From: Paramacrobiotus metropolitanus
Taxonomy: Eukaryota > Tardigrada > Eutardigrada > Parachela > Macrobiotidae
Length of the DNA: 64,000 nucleotides
Reading direction: 5' to 3'
Assembly: GCF_019649055.1 (NCBI RefSeq)
Contig: NW_026570277.1
Span: forward strand, 124,001 to 188,000
Shown here piece after piece: positions 48,265-57,827 of this stretch (position 1 is the first letter of the stretch; the number at the start of each line of letters is the position of its first letter). Both the position numbers and the translations under genes were made by a program. The notes below the pieces were generated by a model. That model had not been told where the DNA came from. It did not search any database and saw nothing but the letters and a program-made list of their open reading frames with translations.

Positions 48265-48961
48265 TCATAGGGGTGGTACATTTGATAGCGGTGTACGCGG
48301 CCATGGCTGTAGTTTTTTTAAGTATTCCACGCACTGTATTTCCTCCCAATTTCCCGTCCAATCACATTTTGGGTGAGCGCATTGTATAATATTGGTTGCA
48401 TGGAATCCGTGAGCAAGGAGAAATTCGATATCGTTTAGATCAGGCAATTCTTTGTTGTCGAATGTCCTACGACGACTTTTGTAGGTCCGGCGGCGTAGAG
48501 CGCCGAACTCTACAGGATCCGGGTCGGTTAGGGAATAGTTCTTTAGATCTTGGCACTCTCGCTCAAAATGATGAATTATAGCAGCTGTATCGCGCCAGTA
48601 CAATTCCTTTTTACAGTGATTGCAGCGTACAGTGCCTTTGAAATTGTATCCCCATGATGCCAGTACAAACCGCGTCCACTCTGATGTGCGGAACATAAGC
48701 AGAAAAGAATCTTTGTGCTGTTGATACATAGGGCATACGGCAGCGGTGGCCGGGGGTAAACATCCAGGTCAGTGGCAAACGAGTCAGCATCAGCAGTAAC
48801 AGGATCATCATCATAAGCTGATGATGACAACCGGCTTTCATTGTAATTGCCGGCATCATTGTCACTGCCTTGTTTAACAACTGCTGTTGTAATCTTTTGC
48901 GCTGCAGCAGTGGACTCCATAATTGAATTAATAGAAATGAGCAGCAGCTGCAGCACAGCAC
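48265..48961 (-). pseudogene. BIR-like zinc protein 1 (IAP-related), one frameshift
   Basis: The acidic N-terminus (start 48961, or 48919 at MESTAAAQ) shifts frame near 48730 into a BIR-like module: RTSEWTRFVLASWGYNFKG, then CNHC and HHFEREC. The distance between the second Cys and the His is two to three residues shorter than the canonical BIR. A second module, LLAHGFHATNIIQCAHPKCD, follows an Arg-rich linker. There is no RING. Probable apoptosis inhibitor relative. A TATATAAA box lies at 48997-49004. Confidence 0.65.
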
Positions 48962-48996
48962 TAACCAGGCTTCATCAAACGCATCGAGTCAAGCTG

Positions 48997-49004
48997 TTTA
49001 TATA
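48997..49004 (-). promoter_or_regulatory. TATA box of BIR-like gene 1
   Basis: TATATAAA on the minus strand, 36 bases before the first ATG. Confidence 0.45.
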
Positions 49005-49160
49005 CAAACTGCTAAAACGTTTAGTACACAATAGTGATATTCCCGCTGAGCGAGATCCCCACTGAGCGGAAAGCCACCTCCTTCTAACTGATGGTGCACC
49101 GCAGGCGCCGCAAGCACTGGGTAAACATGACATTAGCGCGTTGTGCTTTGCCGGGATGCA

Positions 49161-49168
49161 TATATAAA
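49161..49168 (+). promoter_or_regulatory. TATA box of DNA polymerase gene
   Basis: TATATAAA, 71 bases before the ATG at 49239; divergent from the BIR-like gene 1 box 157 bases away. Confidence 0.5.
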
Positions 49169-49238
49169 TAAGCTGACTAATGTATGTCACCCCGCAGAGT
49201 AAAGCTGCTCACCATCCGGTCGCTAACGAGCGATCATC

Positions 49239-52200
49239 ATGACGCTGTTGTTTAGGTTATTTGTTTCTAGCTTTAGATTCAGTGTTCACACCTGTTGTCC
49301 CAGTGTTAGTGGTGGAAGAAGAACGACATCATCAGCATCAGCAGCTGCCATCTGCGTTAACGATGAAAATGAACCCGAAAAGCAGCAGCAGCAGCAGCAG
49401 TCAGCGCGGCAAAAGCTTAACCAAATTACCGAAGAATTTATTGCACGAGAGAAAAAGGTCACCAGCAACACCCCACCACAGACGAAGTCGCAACGACAAA
49501 CGACAGCGGCAACAAAAGATTCGATGGGAGAAACTTGAAACTAAAAGGCTCTACAACAAATGCAAAGATGTGCAAGCAGCATCACTTTTGTTTCGGCAAA
49601 CGCGTCACATTGCATTCTCGTACAAGTTGTTTTACCAACAATTAAAAACCTGACTGGTGGTGGTGGTGATAATAAAGTAGTGGGCCTATGAACACGAAAA
49701 AATCAAAACAGCTGCTGGTGACGGAGCCAGCGCCGCCAATAACGACCGTATTGACACCGATGCTGAAGAAGAAAAACAAGAAAATCGTGTCGCTCTCGAC
49801 GTCATAAAAAATCCCGCGCAGTTTTACGCTCTGAAATCAATAACGTCGCGGCATAGCAAAAGTTTAATGTCTGGGCAGGGAATTTTCAGCTAAAAATTGA
49901 GTCTCTACCGCTAGAGGGAATCGATACGGTCTTGCCTATTTTGTTGGCGATATTGGAAGATTTATTCAGCAATCTTCGCAGCTACATTCCAAATAAAGAA
50001 GATCTTGTTAGCGTGTCGCTGGAATCTAGTCAGCTATCCCATCCTATACAGATGCGTCTAGCCGCACAAGACCAGGTTAATGCAGAAATGTTTCTCTATC
50101 TTATTGCCAACGCACTAACTTCAAAACTGAATTTTCGCTTGATTGGCCGGTATATATCAACCTTACACGCGTGCCAAAGCGTCCAGCTGGAGGTTGCGAT
50201 CATGACAAAAATAATAATAATAATGATGATGATGATGGTAAAACTAGAAAAAATAAAAAAAGTAATGCTGCTGCGCGCCAACACCACCTACATAACCTAA
50301 TTCGAACCCCTATGGCGGCGGGATAATTAACGTGCGCAACAACGATATGCTATGCTTCGGGCGTGCCCTAGTTATATCAATGGCATTTGTTAATAACCTT
50401 CCTGCGCAGGATAACAGGAAATGGAAACAGCTCTGCGATGGAAGAAAAGCGGTTCAAAAAATTGAAGCGATAAAGCTGTATCAGCAGGCCATGGTACCCC
50501 TTGGCTCAGTGACATTCGCGCAATATACAGCCTTCCAAAACCTTCTCGCCCCTAACTATTGCCTTAAAATCTATAGAGCGCCCGACAATGAAACCGGGCT
50601 GGTCTACTCCGGTAGTGAGGACCAGCAGGTGCAGCAGCCGCTTGTCTCTACAAGCAAAGATGTGTACCTGTTCTTGTCGGATAACCACTATACAGCAATA
50701 ACAAAACCCGCTCGATTTTTTGGTAAAGCTAAGCAATGTCAACACTGCAAAAAGTTCTGCTATAGGCTTGGTGCGGCGCACCACTGTCCGAAAATGTGTC
50801 CGAACTGTCAGCGCCCGGAATGCTTCTTTGAAGTGGAGAAAATCTGCGGCTTGTGTAATCGCGCTTTTCAAAATAAAGTCTGTTTTCTCTTCATCGCTCC
50901 AAGGTGGTGGACATAGGAACGGGAATGACTGACTGTCAAATGAGACAGAAATGCCTGGATTGCGGCCTGATTACCAATGCAAACAAAAGACACGGCGACA
51001 ATCCGGTGCATTGTTGTGGTGAATATTTCTGCAGAAATTGTAAGATGGTGGTGGGAAAACTTCACCGCTGTTTTGTACAAGTGCACAAGGCGACACCGAA
51101 ACCTGCACGGCCGTTTTTGTATTGTGATTTTGAAGCGGACATTAGCGGCGATCAGCATGTTCCAATTGCAGCAGCAGCAGTAGATGATCAAGGCATCGCA
51201 ACGTCATTTTTTGGCCCGAAGGCCGGAATCCAGTTTTGTAGCTGGCTATTTGCTCGCTCCCATCTTAACCATATCGTCATCTTTCATAATTTAATGGGAT
51301 ACGACGGCAATTTCATTATGCAGTTTCTGCATACAAAGCAAATCTGGCCACAAGTCATTATGCGGGGATTAAAATTTCTCCAGATTTATGTACGAAGGTT
51401 GCTCTGTTATTGCTCTGTTGTTGTTGTTATTGCTGTTGCTTGTTACTTTTACCTAATCCCCCCCCCCCGACTTTAACTTAAATCGTGTGTTAACATTTTA
51501 GGTGCCCAAGTTTAAAATAACATTGCGTGACTCTCTGGCCTTCCTACCGATGAGCCTTAGCGAAATGCCGGCTGCATTTGGATTCCCAGCTGCAAAAGGG
51601 TGTTTTCCGTTTCTTTTGCGCGGTCGGAAAACTTCAATTACCGCGGAAAAATTCCCGATGAGCAGTACTATCTTAGCTCTCAAATGAAGTCAAAAGAATA
51701 CGCTGCCTTTAAAAGTGGTACGATGAGGAAGCTCTTCAGACAAATAAACGTTGGGTTTTGAGAAAGAAATTATCAAATACTGCATTAACGATTGCCGTAT
51801 TCTACGCGATGCTTGTCAGCGTTTTGTACTAGCATGGCGGCATTGTCAGGCGGGTACAACCCACTAGTCGAGTCCGTATCCCTACCCAGCTTCGTGAATA
51901 CCGTATATCGAGCACGCTTCATGCCCGCTGACAGCATCCAGTTTTTTACATATCGTGATCTTCACACGCATCGATCTTATTCTTTTGAGAGCCTGGAATG
52001 GCTGCATTATGTGGCAAAGTCAGAACAAAATCAATACGTCACGCTCGCAACCATCCCGAAGGTGAAAAGCAGATTGGGCGCTTCTTTGTGGATGGGTTTG
52101 ATGAGGAGAATAATGTGGTGTATGAGTATCACGGGTGCTATTTTCACGGTTGCCCAGCGTGCTATACTAAGGACGCCAAAACATATGGAGGGCAGTCGAT

Positions 52201-53707
52201 GTCACAGCTGTTTCATTCAACCATGCACAAGCAGAAATGTTTAGAATCACGGGGATTTGTATACCGTTCAATTTGGAGCTGTCAATGGCGCGAGCTCAAG
52301 CGGCAGCAGCAGGAGGCGGTCCAGCAGGCACTAAACGATTTCTGCCATGTGGCACCAATGAATATCAGAGATGCGCTTTTCGGTGGGCGGACTGAAGCTT
52401 TTCGATTGTTGGCTCTGCCAGACTCTTCAAAGGGTGAATATGTATCATACTTGGATAAAAATTCTCTGTACCCTGCTGTGTGTAAACAGAAAAGCTACCC
52501 GCTGGGTATTCCGGAAAAGATACTCAGTAACTTCAAACCATTAGAAGAGTATTTTGGGATTGCCCACGTGCGCATTTTGCCCCCTGTCAGCTTACATCTG
52601 CCTGTTTTACCCCAGCGGATCAATAACAAATGCTTATTTACGCTTTGTTGGCGCTGCGCCGAGCTGAACAATCAGGATGCCACATGTGGGCACACTGACG
52701 AACAGCGATGTTTCAATGGGGTGTATACAACACCCGAGTTAACACTGGCCATGTCGTTGGGATATACTTTAATTAAAATCCATGAGATCTGGCATTATCC
52801 GCGACAAGGGGATCTTTTTTCCCATTATATCAGTACATTTATGGCCGAGAAAGCGGCTGCCAGCGGTTACCCTGCCGGGTGCATCAGTGACAGTGACAAA
52901 AGAGCCTATCTGCAGCTGCTGTACGAACGCGATGGTGTAGTGGTTGATCCGTCCCGCATGGAAAATAATCCCACTAAGCGCTTGCTTTCCAAGCTCATGC
53001 TTAATACGCTCTGGGGACGTCTGGCAATTAAGGAAAATAAAACACGATTCGAATATGTGAAAGATATGAAACGATTTAATGATCTCTTCTATTCCGGTAC
53101 TTACAACGTTTCTTACGTAGACGTTCTGAGCGATGACGTTCTGCAGGTGCAAAGTAGTTTTACTTGCGATGTTGACGGATCAGATCTGCATGCGAATGTA
53201 GTCATTGCGAGCTTTGTGACTAGTTATGCGCGCCTCGAATTGTACGCAGGAATGGCGTATGTGGGAATAGAACGGCTGCTGTATGTCGACACTGATTGCG
53301 TAATTGCTTTAGAGGGACAAAACTTGAAGAGCCTACCTGTTGGCGAGTGTTTGGGAGAATTTAAGTCGGAGATTGGTGAAGACCAAATTATTGTGTTTGT
53401 CTGTGGAGGTCCTAAAATGTATGCCTATCGAACGCGCAAAGGTTCTGAAGTATTTAAACTGAAAGGAATCAGCATAAATCAGGGTAATAAAGATTTGTTT
53501 ACCGTGGACACGCTTGAGAAAATGGTGCGAGATCCCAGACTGGTTAAGCATTCCGTGAACCCATACAAGATATTCCGGATTAAAGGAAAATGGCAGTTAA
53601 AATCCAGTGAACAACGCAAAGTTATTCGTTTCACTTTTGACAAGCGCAGAATCTTAGAAGACTTTCGAACGGTGCCTTTCGGCTACCATCCGTCAGCAGA
53701 AGTATAA
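49239..53707 (+). pseudogene. Protein-primed DNA polymerase B (Polinton type), frameshifted in the N-terminal half
   Basis: Replicates the viral genome. The N-terminal third is Gln/Arg-rich, then NNDMLCFGRALVIS and two Cys clusters (CQHCKKFC, CLDCG...CRNCK). The exonuclease domain follows: YCDFEAD (Exo I), HNLMGYDGNF (Exo II), YCINDC (Exo III). A probable intron of 112 bases (51390-51501) lies inside it. The DNA-polymerase part is open from 51998 to 53707: YEYHGCYFHGCPAC, DKNSLYP (motif A), KLMLNTLWGR (motif B), YVDTDC (motif C). Frame breaks occur in the 49640-50335 region, near 50890, near 51600-51800 (more than one) and near 52025. Polymerase motifs are all intact. The stop codon lies inside the next gene's TATA box. 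Confidence 0.9.
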
Positions 53708-53710
53708 AAG
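53703..53710 (+). promoter_or_regulatory. TATA box of packaging ATPase gene, overlapping PolB stop codon
   Basis: TATAAAAG; the PolB TAA (53705-53707) is inside it. ATPase ATG is 55 bases downstream. Confidence 0.65.
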
Positions 53711-53764
53711 CCAGAAAGTTAAACACTTGCCAATTGTTCTGCTCCGTTACTGTTACCGGAAAAA

Positions 53765-54652
53765 ATGTTTGAGCAATTTAGTTTTGAGCCGCTTCTTGTG
53801 CACCCGTTCAACTTGGTCTGCAGCTGCCAAAGCCAAGGTGGCAAAACATACTGGATTTCGCGGCTGCTCGAAATGCGCAAGATTACTCCTTTTCCTAAAA
53901 AAATCTATTTTATTTTCTCTTACGAGTCGGCTTTTTTTAAAACCATGAAACGTCATACGAAAAATATTGTTTTTATTAAAGATATTCCAAGCGATATTGC
54001 AGAGGAGAGTTTTACTAATAAATGCGAGCCATCACTGATTATTTTAGACGATCAAATGCAAAATATAGATAAAAACGTAGTGTCACTTTTCACTCGCGGC
54101 ACCCATCATCTCAATCGTTCAGTAATTCTGACAGTACAGAACGTATTCTACCAAAATCCCTTTATGAGAACCATTTCGTTAAATGCGCATTATTTAGTGT
54201 TGTGGAAACAGCCGCGCGATATGCTGCAAATCGAGATTCTCGCTCGACAAATGTACCCTCGTAGTTCTAGTTTTTTTATGGAAGCATATAAATCTGCGAC
54301 CGCTCGCGATTACGGTTATTTGTTCTTGGATTTCAAGTCCTGTACGCCAGATGTTCTGCGCGTACGTGCTTGCATTCTAAACGAAACCAGTGACCTTTAC
54401 CAGCGCATTTACGCCATAAATACAACATCTATGGAGGAATTTGCTCTGGTCCCTGTAAAACACTTGACGGCCACTGGATCAAAAATGGTGATGACACGAA
54501 AGAAAAGTAAAGGAAGCGGGAGCGGCGCCGGTAGTTCAAAGAGTCACACCAAGAGCAGTAACAAAAGCAGCAGAAAAAAGAAGCTGAATGCTGGCAAAAA
54601 GAAACGTCACAAAAGTGGTAAAGAAGGCGCTGGACTGGGGATCGCTAGCTAG
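53765..54652 (+). CDS. Packaging ATPase (FtsK/HerA type, Polinton/adintovirus), intact
   Basis: Drives genome packaging into the capsid. Open for 295 residues. Walker A is CQSQGGKT at residues 21-28, with Cys in place of the usual first Gly. Walker B is LIILDDQM. TRGTHHLNRSVILTVQNVF is the conserved stretch after Walker B in this family, and NAHYLVLWKQPRD follows. The last 50 residues are a Lys/Ser-rich tail, probably DNA binding. One of the few undamaged viral genes. It uses its own TATAAAAG promoter and follows PolB on the same strand. Confidence 0.9.
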   Translation: MFEQFSFEPLLVHPFNLVCSCQSQGGKTYWISRLLEMRKITPFPKKIYFIFSYESAFFKTMKRHTKNIVFIKDIPSDIAEESFTNKCEPSLIILDDQMQNIDKNVVSLFTRGTHHLNRSVILTVQNVFYQNPFMRTISLNAHYLVLWKQPRDMLQIEILARQMYPRSSSFFMEAYKSATARDYGYLFLDFKSCTPDVLRVRACILNETSDLYQRIYAINTTSMEEFALVPVKHLTATGSKMVMTRKKSKGSGSGAGSSKSHTKSSNKSSRKKKLNAGKKKRHKSGKEGAGLGIAS

Positions 54653-54900
54653 CTAAAATGGATCTGTCTGTTTTTATTGTAAATAGCAGAGACAGTAAAA
54701 TAATGTCTTTATGTATTACTGCATGGTGGCTGTATATGTCAGTAAAGTTTAAATTATGAAAAACAGATGGGTCACTACCGTCAGAGCGCTGAGATTTTAT
54801 TGATCTTTGTTCAAATGTTCCTCGCCTTTTTGCTATTGACATGACAAACACACAAACACATACACACGCACACACACTCATTCAAACACAGGTACGAACA

Positions 54901-56026
54901 TCATTTCTTCACAATCTCACAAACTTCACTATCATCACCGTCAATAGCATCTCCATCATCATCATCATCATCATCATTCACATCACCCTCATCGTCGTCA
55001 TCCCCACCTTCAATATCACTACCGCAGTTTGCTTTAGTGGAAACACGGTCGACGCTATCCGTAGTCTCATCATTATCATCATCATCATCATCATCATCTT
55101 CATTGTCATCGACAAAACCGTTGTTATTGTGGCCGCCAGGTTTATTACTATTTCGGATTTTATAATTCGTCCTTTTCTTCGGGTTTCCGGTTTTGTTGCC
55201 GCTGAATTTTCGCTTATATTGCTGCTTTTTCGAGGAATAAGGTGGTTGCTGAGATGATTTTCCTTTCCGTAAAACTGGTTGGGGCTGACAAAACTTATTA
55301 TCCTTCTGCCACTCTTTTACTTTTTCTCTGAATTTCTGGAGCGCGTTACTGATTTCCGAAAGGTACTGCAGGGGAAAATGTAGTCCACATCTAGTAGCTA
55401 CGTATTCGTCCTTTTGTTGAGATCTGACGATAAGCCGAATGTCTGCTCGCGGCTGGTTCTCTACATAGGTGCTCAGGCTTAGCATTACCTTGGTGGGCTT
55501 GTGCTGCAAGCAAGCAGGGATATTTAGTAGTGCCTGTACTACCGCTTCTACTGCGTAGTGACGGAAATTCGTCTTTATGTAAAGTAGAGCTCATAACAAT
55601 AGGCGGAGATTGCTGAATGATTTCGCTGATGTTTTTTTCCGTGGGAAAAAGAATTATGTCCAGGCGCGGCTCGCCTTTCAACCAGCTATTTGTAAGAGCA
55701 GTTATATTCATTTGATAATTTAAGGTTTTTTCCGAGAGTGCTCGTATTAGCCTGTTAACGGACCCATTCAGCGGTCTGAACATCGAAAGAATATTTTCGA
55801 CACCGCGACCGTTTTTTAAAATTGCCAAGGTGTCATTAATAAAACTGCTAATTAAAGAAGATTTTCCGTTTAAAACGGCAGCAGTCTCATTAGTAAATTG
55901 ATTAAGCATTCTCCCGCTTCTCGTAAAAAGGCACAGCGTTGTTAGTTGGGTTGCAAAAATTAAAACTAAAAAGGTCGGTTGGCTATAGCGATGCCAAGCG
56001 GAAATAAGATACTCATGAAAGGTCAT
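54901..56026 (-). pseudogene. Membrane-anchored protein with acidic tail, possible PC4-like segment, one frameshift
   Basis: Starts at 56026 with a hydrophobic segment (TFLVLIFATQLTTLCLF) and helices rich in Asn and Leu. After a frame change between about 55500 and 55570 it continues with RADIRLIVRSQQKDEYVATR and GLHFPLQYLSEISNAL, faintly like the PC4/p15 single-stranded-DNA-binding fold, then a Lys/Arg-rich stretch and an Asp-rich tail coded by ATC/GAT repeats, ending EVCEIVKK. It might be a virion or transcription protein; the PC4 likeness is weak. TATA box at 56099-56106. Confidence 0.45.
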
Positions 56027-56098
56027 TTTAGCAAATGCTTAAGTGCCCAGGGGCGGCAGAAGAGCGCAACTGTTCTCGACAGCTCCGCTCTCCTTCCG

Positions 56099-56106
56099 CT
56101 TTTATA
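56099..56106 (-). promoter_or_regulatory. TATA box of the acidic-tail protein gene
   Basis: TATAAAAG on the minus strand, about 73 bases before the ATG. Confidence 0.55.
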
Positions 56107-56683
56107 TCCAGCACAATCATCATTCCGCCTATGCCAAAATATTATTGTTGAAAACCCTGCATTTGTTTACAAAATGTTTACAGAGAAGGGTTATTGCATG
56201 CACTTACAACAAGAATGAACGGGGCGGTATTCAACAGCGTTTCGTATTCCGATCCTCCAGCATCGTCTTGGCTTAAAATTTTCAGATTACCACTACCAGC
56301 ATTGCTCTTAGTATTTCCATGTGCCATTTTTCCGTAATGCCAAGCAAAGTGAATTTCGCGCATTCAGCATATTGCTCAAATAGCCTTTTTATTGAGTAGG
56401 GTAGTAGAAGTAGGTCATGATGTTAAATTGTCAACGCCTCCTGCTGCCTGTTGGGGCAGACTGGAGAGCCTTTGTTATTGCCTGGCAGCAGCTGCATGGC
56501 AGAAGGCGCACAGCTTGTCGTCTGGCAGGGGCGGAGCATGTCCAGCTGGCTGTTGTTTACGGCCAGATGAACGCAGCTTACCACCCGCTGCTTCCATGTC
56601 GGTGAATTGACTCATGCAAGAGCATAGGGCGGCTATGGAACCCACCCCCCACCGCGCAGAAAACTACCATTATAGCGGAAGCG

Positions 56684-56691
56684 TATAAAAG
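56684..56691 (+). promoter_or_regulatory. TATA box of IAP gene
   Basis: TATAAAAG preceded by GCG, 62 bases before the ATG at 56753. Confidence 0.65.
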
Positions 56692-56752
56692 CAAAACCGT
56701 AACTATTTCAGCTAGCTACTCGATCAAGTTGTTCAGCGGCAAATTTCCAAAA

Positions 56753-57406
56753 ATGTCCGATTTTAGTCCGCTTATTCAGCAGGATACAGAGCTTGGTCTG
56801 AAAATTGTTTGGCCCGGGAATGACGATGAAGTAGCTATTAATCAGCTAAGGGCAAATGGCTTCACCCCCGTTAATCTTCTCGATTCCTACTTATGCGCTT
56901 ATTGTGGACGGATAGATGTTGGATTAACTACACAAGCCAATCCAATCATTTGTCATATTCAGAAATATTCTGATTGCGAAAAACTCCGTGAAATGTGTAT
57001 GGATGATGCGGATGATGATGAGCGCCCTATCAAGCTGAAGTTACCGGAGTTTCCAGCTTTTCAGAACCTGGACGATCGCCTGAAAAGCTATGCCCATTGG
57101 CCCGTGAAAATTGCGAAGTCTCCCTATGAACTTGCACAAGCAGGGTTCCACTATTGTGGACGAAAAGATATGGTTAAGTGCTTCTATTGTGGACTTATGG
57201 TCAGTGGGTGGATTAGCTCGGATGTTCCGCTGCTGGAGCATCTGCGCTGGGCCCCCAGTTGTCTCTACGTTCTCCTTAAGCTTACAGATCGTCGCATGCC
57301 ACCCATATATGCCACGTGCTGCTCACCAACAGACAGCGAACCATCATCATCGACAGCTATAAGCCCCAGATCGCCACCCACACCCTTCTCTGACCCGAAA
57401 AACTGA
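56753..57406 (+). CDS. Inhibitor-of-apoptosis-like protein with two BIR modules, intact
   Basis: Likely blocks caspase-driven death of the infected cell; family role, not shown here. ATG at 56753 (AAAATGTCC) chosen because the open frame upstream has no ATG. BIR 1 (about residues 25-85) is degenerate but keeps CAYC and H-x6-C (HIQKYSDC). BIR 2 (about 105-175) is canonical, C-x2-C-x16-H-x6-C, with GFHYCGRKDMVKCFYC and LEHLRWAPSC. A Ser/Pro-rich tail ends the protein; there is no RING, so no ubiquitin-ligase activity is expected. Followed by AATAAA-type sites near 57575. Last viral-type gene on the right. Confidence 0.88.
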   Translation: MSDFSPLIQQDTELGLKIVWPGNDDEVAINQLRANGFTPVNLLDSYLCAYCGRIDVGLTTQANPIICHIQKYSDCEKLREMCMDDADDDERPIKLKLPEFPAFQNLDDRLKSYAHWPVKIAKSPYELAQAGFHYCGRKDMVKCFYCGLMVSGWISSDVPLLEHLRWAPSCLYVLLKLTDRRMPPIYATCCSPTDSEPSSSTAISPRSPPTPFSDPKN

Positions 57407-57827
57407 CCACCACTAAACAAGCTTAATTAAACGTATCGGACTTGCTTCCTATCACTGAAGGTCATTGAAGATTACTATCAGCAAAATAAAAACCACCGCT
57501 GCAATGAGTTCCTGTCTGTTTACTATTCAAGTTTGAAAAAGGTTTCTGATTCTAATCGGATTGCATGAAACAATAAAATAAAGACGGTACCAGAAAGTTG
57601 TCGCCGGCGCAAAAATGTTTGTAAACCCTAAAAAGTTCATACGATACCGTTCTTTCAAGATTAAAAACCAAAACAAGTAGCCTGTAAATTGAAAGATCTG
57701 ACCCTCATTGTCAGCTATAACAAGTAACTGCGCAGTAAGCCATCGCCAGTAAAGGAGGAAATGTACTGCCGCAAAAACAAAAAATTCAACAATATCTTCC
57801 CATACAGTAGCGGGAGAAAAACGATTT
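57407..57827. other. Convergent gap, right boundary zone of viral element
   Basis: AT-rich with possible polyadenylation signals; no gene and no obvious terminal repeat. Confidence 0.4.
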
